Shown here in pieces: positions 8,117 through 17,601 of a stretch of 64,000 nucleotides of DNA. This DNA comes from VRUE01 sp035318745 (lineage in GTDB: Bacteria; Actinomycetota; Thermoleophilia; Solirubrobacterales; 70-9). Position 1 is the stretch's first letter, and each line of letters starts with the position of its first letter. Location of the stretch: positions 133,683 through 197,682 of the forward strand of contig DATHEA010000002.1 in NCBI GenBank assembly GCA_035318745.1, in the 5' to 3' direction. The position numbers were made by a program, and so were the translations under genes. A model generated the notes under the pieces. The model was not told the origin of the DNA. It saw only the letters and a list, made by a program, of their open reading frames with translations, and searched no databases.

Positions 8117-9577
8117 ATGAACCGCCAGATCGTCAAGCTCTTCGGCCTGATCGTCGTCCTCTTCGCGGTCCTGATCGGCTTCACGTCCTGGTGGGCGGTC
8201 TTCGACGCGAATGCGTTGAAAGACAAGGAAGCCAACAAGCGCCCGCTGCTCGAGCAGCAGCAGATCAAGCGCGGCCGGATCCTCGCCGCCGATGGGACCG
8301 TGCTCGCCCGCTCGGTGCCCAAGGGACACGGCGACAGCCTGCGCTACGTGCGTCGCTATCCCGAAGGGGCGCTGTACGGGCACCCGCTCGGCTACAGCTT
8401 CGTGCGCCAGGGCGACAGCGAGTTCGAGAAGTACCACAACGATGAACTGGTCGGCAACGAATCCGAATTCGGCTCGATCCTCGACCAGCTCCGCGGTCGC
8501 AACCAGGAAGGCAACGACATCATCACCAACATCGATCCCGAAGCGCAGCGGGTGGCGATGGCCGATCTCCAGGCGGAAGGCTTCGGCGCCGTGGTCGCGA
8601 TCGAACCGGGCAGCGGCCGCGTAAAGGTGCTCGCCTCGAACCCTCCCTACGACCCCAACCGGGTTCCCTTCGAACTCTCGAAGCTGAACGAAAACGAAGT
8701 CGAATCGCCGCTGCTCGACCGCGCCACCCAGGGCCAGTACCCGCCGGGGTCGACCTTCAAGGTGGTGACCGCAGCGGCCGGCCTCGACAGCGGCGCGATC
8801 ACCCCGGAAACCACGATCGACGCTCCCGGCGAACTGGACGTCCAGGGTCAGCCGCTGCAGAACGACTTCACCGAGAACTTCGGCCCGATCGCCCTCGACA
8901 CGGCGCTGACCAACTCGGTCAACACCTGGTTCGCCCAGCTCGGCGAACAGGTGGGTGAGGAAACGCTGTTCGAATACATGGACCGCTTCGGCTTCAACTC
9001 GGCTCCGGCGATCGACCTGCCCGAGGACCAGGTCTACGCGAGCGGCATCTACGAAGGGGAACAGTTGCTCGGTCGCAACGACCCGATCGACATCGCCCGC
9101 GTCGCAATCGGCCAGGAGCGCCTCCTGGTCACGCCGCTGCAGATGGCCGAGGCTGCCGCCGCCGTCGCCAACGGCGGCAGCCTGATGAAGCCGCAGATCT
9201 GGAGCCGCGTCGTCGACCCCGATGGCCGCGTCACCAAGCGGCTCGACCCGTCCCAGTACAGCCACCCGATCGATTCCCAGACCGCGGCCGAGCTGACCAC
9301 CGCGATGGAAGGGGTCGTCAGCGAAGGGACCGGCACCAACGCGGCGATCCCCGGCGTGCCCGTCGCCGGCAAGACCGGCACCGCGGAAACGCCCTTCAAC
9401 GACAGCTGCGGTGGCGGCACGGAAGAGAACCAGGCATGGTTCATCGGCTTCGCGCCGGCCGACAACCCCAAGATCGCGATCGCCGCGACGGTCGAATGCA
9501 CGACCGCGTTCGGCAACGACGCGGCGGCACCAATCTTCCGCGACGTGGCCGAAACCATTCTCAACGGAGGGAGCTGA
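8117..9577 (+). CDS. pbpA: Class B penicillin-binding protein (transpeptidase) PbpA
   Basis: 486 residues. One N-terminal membrane anchor (about 6-25) precedes a periplasmic dimerisation region and a transpeptidase domain with STFK at about 212 (active serine), SVN at about 267 and KTGTAE at about 419. It cross-links peptidoglycan as the partner of the preceding RodA. ATG 8117 has GAGG upstream and starts MNRQIVKLFG, as in homologues. Glu codons are mostly GAA (about 26 GAA to 10 GAG by hand), as in other exported segments here. Confidence 0.93.
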   Translation: MNRQIVKLFGLIVVLFAVLIGFTSWWAVFDANALKDKEANKRPLLEQQQIKRGRILAADGTVLARSVPKGHGDSLRYVRRYPEGALYGHPLGYSFVRQGDSEFEKYHNDELVGNESEFGSILDQLRGRNQEGNDIITNIDPEAQRVAMADLQAEGFGAVVAIEPGSGRVKVLASNPPYDPNRVPFELSKLNENEVESPLLDRATQGQYPPGSTFKVVTAAAGLDSGAITPETTIDAPGELDVQGQPLQNDFTENFGPIALDTALTNSVNTWFAQLGEQVGEETLFEYMDRFGFNSAPAIDLPEDQVYASGIYEGEQLLGRNDPIDIARVAIGQERLLVTPLQMAEAAAAVANGGSLMKPQIWSRVVDPDGRVTKRLDPSQYSHPIDSQTAAELTTAMEGVVSEGTGTNAAIPGVPVAGKTGTAETPFNDSCGGGTEENQAWFIGFAPADNPKIAIAATVECTTAFGNDAAAPIFRDVAETILNGGS

Positions 9578-9579
9578 CA

Positions 9580-11439
9580 GTGCCGCCTGAAGTCGGCGAG
9601 GGAAGCACGATCGACGGCCGCTACCGCCTGCTGCGCCGGATCGGTTCGGGGGGGATGGCAGACGTCTGGCTGGCTGACGACCCGCATCTGCAGCGTCGCG
9701 TCGCGCTCAAGATCCTGCACCGCCGCTTTGCCCAGGATCGCGAGTTCGTCGAGCGCTTCCGCCGCGAGGCGGAGGCAGCCGCCGGCCTCTCGCACCCCAA
9801 CATCGTCGCCGTCTTCGACCGCGGCGACATCGAAGGCACCTACTACATCGCGATGCAGCTGCTCGAGGGACGTTCGCTGAAGGAGCTGATCGACCAGGGG
9901 CTGACCCCAGAACAGGCGGTAGGCCAGATCCGTCAGGTGCTCGAGGCGGCCGGCTTCGCCCACCGCCATGGGGTCGTGCATCGCGATCTGAAGCCGCAGA
10001 ACGCGATCGTCGACGATGAGGGCAAGGCCACTGTCACCGACTTCGGCATCGCCCGCGCCGGCGCCTCGGAAATCACCCAGGCGGGCTCGGTGATGGGCAC
10101 CCCGCACTACCTCTCTCCCGAGCAGGCCCAGGGCCAGGCAGTGACTGCGGTATCCGACCTCTACTCGATCGGCGTGATCCTCTACGAGGCCCTTGCCGGC
10201 CGCGTTCCCTTCGAGGCCGACTCGGCGATCGCGATCGCGATGAAGCAGGTCTCGCACACGCCGCAGCGGCCGAGCTCGATCAACCCAGCGGTCTCACCCG
10301 CCCTCGACGCGGTGGTGATGCGCGCCCTCGAGAAGGACCCGGGCCGGCGCTTCCAGAGCGCCGATGCCTTCATCGCGGCGCTGGACTCGGCGCTGCGCAA
10401 CCCTGGCGCTGAAGGGGGCGGCACCGCTGCCTTTTCGCCACTGCCCCCGCCTGTCGTCGTCGCCGGAGAGGCGACCGACCCCGAGGACGAGGAGCACCGG
10501 CGCAGGAAGTGGATCTGGCTCGCCCTCGCCGCGGTGCTGCTCGGCGCCCTGCTCGGCTTCGCCTTGACCCGCGATACGACGGCCGACGTCCCTGGCGTGA
10601 CCGGCAACCAGCTGAACGTGGCGATTGCGCTGCTCGAACAGAACGACTTCAAGGTCAGTGCGATCAGCCGCGTGCAGCGCGAAGTGGCGGTCAACACGGT
10701 GCTGGAGCAGGACCCGCCGGCGGGCAACGCATCGCTCGACTGCGCCTTCCTCACCTTCTTCTGCTCGAAGCCGAAGGTCGCGCTGACGGTCAGCGCCGGC
10801 CCAGGCAGCGCCAAGGTCCCGGGAGGCCTGCCGGGACTGAGCCAGGAAGAAGCGGAAGAAAAGCTGGAAGAAGCCGGCTTCACTGCGCGGGTCGAAAAGG
10901 TCAACTCCGATCAGGTGGAAGCCGGCCTGGTGATCCGCTCCGAACCAGGCGGAGGGACGACGGCGACCCGTGGCTCGACCGTGGTCCTTACGGTCTCCAA
11001 GGGGCAGAAGCCGGCCAAGGTGCCGGTGCTGGTCGGGACGCAGCGCTCGGTCGCCGTACAGCAGATCCGCGGCCGCGGCCTCATCCCCGGCGTCGAAGAA
11101 GAAGAAAGCGCCAAGCCGGCGGGCGAGGTGATTCGCCAGGCGCCCAGCGCCGGCTCCGAACTACCGCGCGGCTCAACCGTCTCGATCGTCGTTTCCAAGG
11201 GCGAACAGCTGACGATCGTGCCGAACATCCTCGGCATGGAACGGGCGGAAGCGGTCCAGGCGGCCCGTGAAGCCGGTTTGGTCCCGTATCCATACGAATC
11301 GGAATTCGACGTCCCGCCCTCGAAGGTCGGTCGTGTGATCGACCAGTTTCCAACCCCAGGGGTCAAGACGAAACCGGGCACTTCGATGGACATCAAGATC
11401 GGTCGGCCACCGAAGGAATCGGAAGAAGAAGCCGAATGA
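9580..11439 (+). CDS. pknB: PASTA-domain Ser/Thr protein kinase PknB
   Basis: 619 residues. Cytosolic kinase domain about 10-270 (GSGGMADV, VALKILH, HRDLKPQN, DFGIARAG, SPEQAQG), membrane helix at about 307-327 (WLALAAVLLGALLGFAL), then four PASTA repeats to the C-terminus. PASTA domains bind muropeptides/lipid II, and PknB-type kinases set wall growth. GTG 9580 has GGAGGGAGC upstream and is 2 nt past the pbpA stop. Glu codons switch from about 17 GAG:5 GAA in the kinase half to 2 GAG:27 GAA in the exterior half. The end overlaps ddl by ATGA. Confidence 0.95.
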   Translation: MPPEVGEGSTIDGRYRLLRRIGSGGMADVWLADDPHLQRRVALKILHRRFAQDREFVERFRREAEAAAGLSHPNIVAVFDRGDIEGTYYIAMQLLEGRSLKELIDQGLTPEQAVGQIRQVLEAAGFAHRHGVVHRDLKPQNAIVDDEGKATVTDFGIARAGASEITQAGSVMGTPHYLSPEQAQGQAVTAVSDLYSIGVILYEALAGRVPFEADSAIAIAMKQVSHTPQRPSSINPAVSPALDAVVMRALEKDPGRRFQSADAFIAALDSALRNPGAEGGGTAAFSPLPPPVVVAGEATDPEDEEHRRRKWIWLALAAVLLGALLGFALTRDTTADVPGVTGNQLNVAIALLEQNDFKVSAISRVQREVAVNTVLEQDPPAGNASLDCAFLTFFCSKPKVALTVSAGPGSAKVPGGLPGLSQEEAEEKLEEAGFTARVEKVNSDQVEAGLVIRSEPGGGTTATRGSTVVLTVSKGQKPAKVPVLVGTQRSVAVQQIRGRGLIPGVEEEESAKPAGEVIRQAPSAGSELPRGSTVSIVVSKGEQLTIVPNILGMERAEAVQAAREAGLVPYPYESEFDVPPSKVGRVIDQFPTPGVKTKPGTSMDIKIGRPPKESEEEAE

Positions 11440-12404
11440 GGGTCGCGGTCCTCTGCGGCGGGCGCTCCTCCGAGCACGACGTCTCGCTGCGCTCGGGCGA
11501 GGCGGTCGCGGCGGGCCTCGAGCAGGCAGGCCACGAGGTGCTGCTGGTGACGATCGCGCGCGACGGTGGCTGGAGCTTCCGCGGCGCCCCGGTCGAGCTG
11601 ATGCCGTCAGCCGGCCTCTTCGACGCCGACGTCGCCTTCCCGGCACTCCACGGCCCCTTTGGCGAGGACGGCAGCGTCCAGGGCGTGCTCGAGTGGCTCG
11701 ACGTCCCCTACGTCGGCTCCGACGTGCTCGCCTCGGCGATCTGCATGGACAAGCTGACCTTGAAGCGCCTCTTCGCCCAGGCCGGCCTGCCGCAGGTCGA
11801 TTTCGTCGCCGCCGGCGAGGCGGGCTGGCGGGAGCGCTGCGAGGCGATGGGCCTGCCGCTCTGGGTCAAGCCCTCGCGCCTCGGTTCGAGCGTCGGCATC
11901 AGCCGCGTCGAGAGCCTGGGGGTGGAGCTCGACGCGGCGGTCGACCTGGCCCTGCGCCACGACCCGCGTGTGATCGTCGAGGCTTCTGCTCACGGCCGCG
12001 AGGTCGAGTGCTCGCTGCTCGGCAACGAGCGGCCCGAGGCCTCGCCGCCGGGCGAGGTCGTCGCCCATGGCGATTGGTACGACTACGAGACCAAGTACAG
12101 CGACGGCGGCATGGAGCTGATCGTGCCGGCGGCGATGGACGAGGAGCAGACGGCCCGCCTGCGCGAGCTTGCCGTTACCGCCTTCCAGCTCGGCGGTTGC
12201 GCCGGCCTCGCCCGCTGCGACTTCTTCGTCGAACCCGACGGCGCGATCCTCGTCAACGAGATCAACACCATGCCCGGCTTCACCGAGACCAGCGTCTACG
12301 CCAAGCTCTGGGAGGCAAGCGGCGTCCGCTACCCGGACCTATGCGACCGTCTGCTCAAGCTGGCGGTCGAGCGTCACGCCAAGGCCCGCTCGCACGAGTT
12401 CTAG
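11436..12404 (+). CDS. ddl: D-alanine-D-alanine ligase
   Basis: 322 residues. ATP-grasp fold with the N-terminal CGGRSSEHDVSL motif, HGPFGEDGSVQG, SRLGSSVGISRV and the metal-binding NEINTMPGFTETS. It makes the D-Ala-D-Ala dipeptide for peptidoglycan precursors in the cytosol. The start overlaps the pknB stop by 4 nt, adding precursor supply to the kinase/wall operon. Of 29 Glu codons 28 are GAG, the cytosolic pattern of this genome. Confidence 0.95.
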   Translation: MRVAVLCGGRSSEHDVSLRSGEAVAAGLEQAGHEVLLVTIARDGGWSFRGAPVELMPSAGLFDADVAFPALHGPFGEDGSVQGVLEWLDVPYVGSDVLASAICMDKLTLKRLFAQAGLPQVDFVAAGEAGWRERCEAMGLPLWVKPSRLGSSVGISRVESLGVELDAAVDLALRHDPRVIVEASAHGREVECSLLGNERPEASPPGEVVAHGDWYDYETKYSDGGMELIVPAAMDEEQTARLRELAVTAFQLGGCAGLARCDFFVEPDGAILVNEINTMPGFTETSVYAKLWEASGVRYPDLCDRLLKLAVERHAKARSHEF

Positions 12405-12446
12405 AGGCTTCTACCCTCCTCAAGGGGCACTCTGACTCTCGAACGC

Positions 12447-12740
12447 TTACGGCCTCCGCTCGATCCACAGCCATTCAGCCTCTTCGGGCATGCCGTCTCG
12501 TGGCCTGAGGTAAATGCGGAGCTCGGGTAGACCACGTTCCGTAACGACGACCCAGAGCTTTAGACCGGGTATCTGTTCGGCGGTCTCTTGGGTATTGCGG
12601 CGGAGCGCCCAAACCACAGCCTCCAGCCGATCGTCGATCTCTCGATCGGTTAACCCGGTTTCAGCCTTGAGTTCGGCTTTGGACTGTTCAAAGGATTCCG
12701 ACTCTATGAATGCGTTGCAAAGGAGGCTAGTTCCAACCAT
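12447..12740 (-). CDS. Small protein downstream of Panacea antitoxin, candidate toxin
   Basis: 97 residues, no signal or membrane segment. The middle (KAETGLTDREIDDRLEAVVWALRRN) is helical and the end (GLKLWVVVTERGLPELRIYL) looks like beta strands. I do not recognise the fold. Its start overlaps the stop of the upstream Panacea-domain gene by 14 nt, so the two are co-translated. In Panacea systems the partner is usually a small, variable toxin, so this is a candidate PanT-like effector by position only. Confidence 0.6.
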   Translation of the reverse strand: MVGTSLLCNAFIESESFEQSKAELKAETGLTDREIDDRLEAVVWALRRNTQETAEQIPGLKLWVVVTERGLPELRIYLRPRDGMPEEAEWLWIERRP

Positions 12741-13275
12741 GCATGGAAGCTAATTCCTGCCCCCGACGTATATCCCCCTCTGAAACAGCCCCGGCGCCGA
12801 GAAATACCGTGCGAAAAGGAATTGGCTCCTTCCAGTTGGCTAGCCGCCAGCCCAGTTCGAGGTGAGATTGCGCACTGAGAAAGGAAGCGCTCTCATATCC
12901 AAAATGACGCAGCGCTCTCTCGATAACCGCCAGCTCATCCTCGCTGAAATCACTCATATCAGGGTCTCGCTCCGCAGAGATCTGGTTCAGCTTCTTTCCG
13001 AAGTAGTCCACTGTCTCGACCTGGATATCGCCTTCGGCCTCGAGATCGCGCTGGGTAAGCAACATCTGTTGTGGTAAATGACCGTGCTCCCATTTCTCGT
13101 AGACGGCCCCGGTTATCGAGTGACCGAATCGCTCGTAGGCCCCAAAGTCACTTGCCATCAGCAGCTTCGCAAGCTTGACTCGCCCCAATGCTGCCTCTGG
13201 GCCCAGCCGTTTGGCGATGTAGACGATCAACTCTCTGAACTTCTTGTCGTTGAATTCGTCCATCTGCTGCACCAT
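12727..13275 (-). CDS. Panacea (DUF4065/SocA-like) domain protein, candidate antitoxin
   Basis: About 182 residues. The region FRELIVYIAKRL through VKLAKLLMASDFGAYERFG and YEKWEHGHLPQQML resembles the Panacea domain, an antitoxin or chaperone-like fold that neutralises diverse toxins. The C-terminal part (SEDELAVIERALRHFGYESA) fits the helical end of the family. The start is uncertain: ATG 13302 lies in a palindromic operator, ATG 13275 and 13263 are alternatives, and I chose 13275. Putative promoter TTGCAT and TGACTT elements overlap the operator, suggesting autoregulation. Homology is judged by eye. Confidence 0.6.
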   Translation of the reverse strand: MVQQMDEFNDKKFRELIVYIAKRLGPEAALGRVKLAKLLMASDFGAYERFGHSITGAVYEKWEHGHLPQQMLLTQRDLEAEGDIQVETVDYFGKKLNQISAERDPDMSDFSEDELAVIERALRHFGYESASFLSAQSHLELGWRLANWKEPIPFRTVFLGAGAVSEGDIRRGQELASMHGWN

Positions 13276-13299
13276 CCCTAGCGTAGTAAAGTCATGTGG

Positions 13300-13328
13300 C
13301 ATTCAATTTGAATGCAAATTGAATTCAA
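13300..13328. promoter_or_regulatory. AT-rich double palindrome, putative TA operator
   Basis: CATTCAATTTGAATG (13300-13314) is a 7+1+7 palindrome and TTGAATTCAA (13319-13328) is a perfect 10-bp palindrome, both built from TTGAAT half-sites. They sit in the divergent gap between the Panacea gene and the RHH gene and are much more AT-rich than the surroundings. This is the expected place for autoregulation of either gene. Confidence 0.65.
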
Positions 13329-13352
13329 ACGCCACCATAGAAGTCCTTCCGG

Positions 13353-13571
13353 ATGCCTACTACCATGCGACTGGACCCGCTTGCCAAAGAGGCTCTTAAG
13401 ACCCTGCAAAGCCGCTTGGAGAGCGAGGAGGGCCATAAGGCAAGCCGAGAGGAAATTGTCTCGGCACTGGTATTTGGAGCCGCTCCACCTCAAACTGCTG
13501 GAATGCTGATTGCATTCACTCGGGCGTCGGCTCTCGCGCGGGTTCAAAACAAATCGACGAAACCCCAGTGA
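13353..13571 (+). CDS. Small ribbon-helix-helix-like protein
   Basis: 72 residues. TTMRLDPLAKEALKTLQSRL followed by KASREEIVSALV has the strand-helix-helix pattern of RHH DNA-binding proteins of antitoxin type. The C-terminal part is unremarkable. It is divergent from the Panacea gene across the double palindrome, so it may bind those TTGAAT sites. ATG 13353 is the first start; ATG 13365 is an alternative. No toxin gene follows it on the + strand. Base composition is slightly more AT-rich than neighbours, suggesting an acquired segment. Confidence 0.5.
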   Translation: MPTTMRLDPLAKEALKTLQSRLESEEGHKASREEIVSALVFGAAPPQTAGMLIAFTRASALARVQNKSTKPQ

Positions 13572-13597
13572 AGCTCTGACCGACGAGCCCGCCGCCT

Positions 13598-13626
13598 TTG
13601 ACACGAACATACGTTCGACTGTAGGG
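13598..13626 (+). promoter_or_regulatory. LexA (SOS) box next to a -35-like TTGACA, no gene behind it
   Basis: TTGACA (13598-13603) is followed directly by CGAACATACGTTCG (13604-13617), a match to the actinobacterial/Bacillus-type SOS operator GAACnnnnGTTC. The 17-nt string ACACGAACATACGTTCG is identical to the one in front of the imuB-like gene at 58080-58096. It lies between the convergent ends of the RHH and kinase genes. No + strand gene follows, so it is orphaned or drives a non-coding transcript. Confidence 0.7.
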
Positions 13627-13652
13627 GATTGCTCAGACAGAGCAGTTGTAGA

Positions 13653-15163
13653 TCAGCCCAGCAGCTTGATGTCGCTGACCTCGATCTGGTAGCGACCTTC
13701 CTGGTCGCGGGCGGGTGAGGCCTTGGTGAACCAGAGCAGGAAGTAGGTCGAGGGCCGGCGGACGTCGAGGTCGATCTCCTGGGTCCCTTCGGCTTCGCTC
13801 GCTTCGCCGACCGGTTCGTCCCAGCCGGAGAGGTCGGACGGCGGTCCAGCCGAGGCAGCGAAGACCTGGGCGTCCCAGCCTGGGGTGGGGGTGCGGACGA
13901 TCATCTTCTTCGGCGTCGCCGGAGAGTTGGTGGTTACGTATATGCCCACGCCGGGGTCCGGCCCGGTCTTGGTCCCTTCGAACGTTTCGGAGTCGTAGTG
14001 CTCGGTTTCCCAGGCGGTTCCGGTCGGGTCGCCGTCGGCGGCCAGTTCGACCTTGCTGCCGACCTCTTCGCCGTCGCCTTGCGGGTCGTAGTCGGTTGCC
14101 CCCGAAATCGCGACGTTGCCGCCTTTGCCCTTGTCGGCCCCCCCGCCGCCGAAGCCGCCGTTGGAGATCAGTTGTACGGCCAGCAGGGCGCCTCCGCCGA
14201 CCAGGAGCAAGATCGCGATCGCCGCCCACGACCAGCGCGCGCCGCCGGAGAGCTTTCGCTGCGGCGGGGGCACCGCGTCGAGCACGCTCGTCGCCTCGCC
14301 GGTGGTCGATCCCGCCCGCGCAGCCTCGACCTCGAGTGCGGTCTCGAGGTCGTCGATCATCTCGCCGATCGTCTGGTAGCGCTCGGCCGGGTCCTTGGCC
14401 GTCGCCCGCTCGACCACCAGCGCCACCGCCGCCGAGGCCTCGGGCCGGCGCCGCTGCACGTCGGGCAGCTCCTCGTTGACGTGTTTCATCGCCACCCCGA
14501 CCTGGCTGTCGGCGTGGAAGGGGACCTGGCCGACCAGCATCTCGTAGAGGACGACGCCGAGCGAGTAGATGTCCGAGCGCGGGTCGACCGGCTTGCCCAT
14601 CGCCTGCTCGGGGGCGACGTAGTCGGTGGTGCCGAGCACGCGGCCGGTCGCGGTGACGCCGTCCTGTTCGAGCTGGCGCGAGATGCCGAAGTCGGTCAGC
14701 TTCGCCCGGCCCTCCTCGTCGATCAGGACGTTCTGCGGCTTGATGTCGCGGTGGACCATGTTGCGCGCATGGGCGACGCCGAGGCCGCGGGCGACCTCGA
14801 TCGCGTAGGCGATCGCCTCCTGGGTGTCGAGGGCGCCAACCCGGCCGATCCGCTGCTTCAGCGTCTCCCCTTTGACGTACTCGAAGACGATGTAGGGGTA
14901 GCCGCCGTCCTCGCCGGCGTCGATCACCGAGACGACGTTGGGGTGGGTCAGCTTGGCGACCGCCCGCGCCTCCTGGCGGAAGCGCTGCAGCTGGTCCTCC
15001 TGCTCGGACATCTCCCGGTGCATCACCTTCACCGCGACCGGCCGGTCGAGCGTGTCGTCCCGTGCCAGGTAGACGGTCGACATGCCGCCACTGCCCAGTT
15101 TTGCCTCCAGCCGGTAGCGCCCGGAGAGGACGGTTCCGATCATCGAGCTGGAAGGGCGGGAGC

Positions 15164-15167
<4 letters not shown>
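13653..15167 (-). CDS. Membrane Ser/Thr kinase with discoidin-like exterior domain
   Basis: 504 residues. Kinase domain about 17-280 (GSGGMSTVYLA, VAVKVMH, HRDIKPQNVLI, DFGISRQL, APEQAMG), membrane helix WAAIAILLLVGGGALLAVQL near 318-337, a Gly-rich spacer, then an exterior domain (about 355-504) with DGDPTGTAWETEHY and a C-terminal EVSDIKLL strand. The latter resembles discoidin/carbohydrate-binding sandwiches found on some actinobacterial kinases and MviN. The ligand is unknown. The start overlaps the purM stop (ATGA), so it is translated with purM. Exterior Glu codons favour GAA (about 10:4). Confidence 0.88.
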
Positions 15168-16167
<1,000 letters not shown>

Positions 16168-16171
<4 letters not shown>

Positions 16172-17508
16172 CTAGGCGATTCTTTCAGCCTGGTCTCGAG
16201 GTCGGGGGCTGGCTCGAAGATGTGCTTGCGCCCGATGCGGCGCTGAGTCAGCAGCCCGCGGGTCACCAAGCGCCGAAGGTCGGTTCTCGCGGTCTCATGG
16301 GTGACACGGTGACTCCGCGCGTGGCTATCGAACGAATACGACGCGTCTGGATCGCGCACTGCGTCGGTCAGCAGCGCGAGCTGGCGCCCGTTGAGGTACT
16401 TGGCCCCATGCAGCAGCTGCTCAACATCCTGAACTTCGGCGGTCTTGCGCCGCAGGTAGGCGTGGAGGTCACCGATCGCACGCTCGATTACGCCTAGTTG
16501 GTGAATGAGGAAGTAGGTCGTGTCGCCTCCGTCGGTCTCCGTTTCCATGAAGGCCCGGGCGTATTTCGCGGGCGCCGCGCGAATGAATCTCGAGATGGGC
16601 AGATACTCGGCAAGCCAGTAGCCACGCGCCTGCATCAGCCAGAAGAAGAGGATCCGCGCCGTCCGGCCGTTGCCGTCCTCGAACGGATGGTCGTAGGCGA
16701 GCCAGAAGTGCAGCAGAATCGCCCTTATCACCGGGTGTACGAACCGCTTGCCGTCCTCTCCTTCGTTGGCGAACTCACAGAGTAGACGCATGCGCTCCGG
16801 CAGTTGCTCCGCCGGCGGCGGCTGATGGATCGGCCGTCCGTCATCGCGGTCGAAGACGGCGACCCGGGATTCACCGGGTCGTTGCAGCCGGCCCGCAGCT
16901 GCGGGATCGTCGAGAGTCCCCTCGGTCACGATTCGGTGCAGCTCCAGAACGAGCTCGGGACTCAATGCATCGCTCATTTCGTCCCGCATGAACTGAAGGG
17001 CACGGTAATTGTTGGCGATCATCCGCTCACTGCGATCCCTTGGCTCCCGGCCCTCGCGCAGCATTTCCTTGGCCGCCTTGCGGGAGGTGGTCGCCCCCTC
17101 GAGTTGACTAGAGCGGATTGCCTCCTCCATCAGCGAGTTGACCAGATAACGCCGCCCGGCCTGCCTCTCAGAGGTGACGACCTCGTCCATCGCGACCTCG
17201 CCACTGCAGCGCTGATCTATGTAGCGCAGCTTGCGCAGCATGCTGTCCAGCAGGCCGTAGCGAAATGGCTCGCCATTCGGGTCGGTTAGCGGAAGCTCGC
17301 GCAGGTCGCCCGCCCTGGCGTTTTTGACCTTCAACCACCACTGCTCACTGGTCAGGCCCGGAGGAGGATCGAGCCGGTGGAGCTTGTCCCAGTGGAGGTA
17401 CCTGTCGGCGGTTCGCTCGTCGTTCGGGGCGCTTATGGCATCCACGACCGATGCCCCGTCCAGCTTTGACAGGAGCTCTTCGACCGATGGGGGTTCGGCT
17501 ACGAACAC
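16168..17508 (-). CDS. Fic family protein with winged-helix C-terminus
   Basis: 446 residues. The catalytic Fic motif HPFEDGNGR is intact at about 273-281, so AMP transfer or a related nucleotidyl transfer is likely. An N-terminal inhibitory-type motif SSQLEG (about 132-137, class II S/TxxxE) should hold the enzyme off by itself. The last about 80 residues (SHRVTHETARTDLRRLVTRGLL) look like a winged helix, so the protein may bind DNA. Two 41-nt direct repeats lie just upstream of the start. It is the first gene of a Fic-purM-kinase operon. Confidence 0.9.
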
Positions 17509-17510
17509 GC

Positions 17511-17598
17511 CAACTCCAAGCTATCTCCAAATATCTCCAAGATTGGGAGTTGTAGCACAACTCCAAGCTATCTCCAAATATCTCCAAGATTTGGAGTT
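17511..17598. repeat. Two tandem operator-like repeats upstream of the Fic gene
   Basis: Units at 17511-17552 and 17558-17598, period 47 nt, are nearly identical. Each contains three CTCCAA half-sites in the same direction and ends in an inverted GGAGTT, so AACTCCAA and TTGGAGTT frame the second unit. The block is AT-rich and starts 2 nt before the Fic start codon, as expected for an autoregulatory site of the winged-helix Fic protein. Confidence 0.75.
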
Positions 17599-17601
17599 AA
17601 C

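Noticed and set aside
17511..17598. CRISPR-like repeats
   Set aside because: Only two units 5 nt apart without spacers; operator arrangement fits better.
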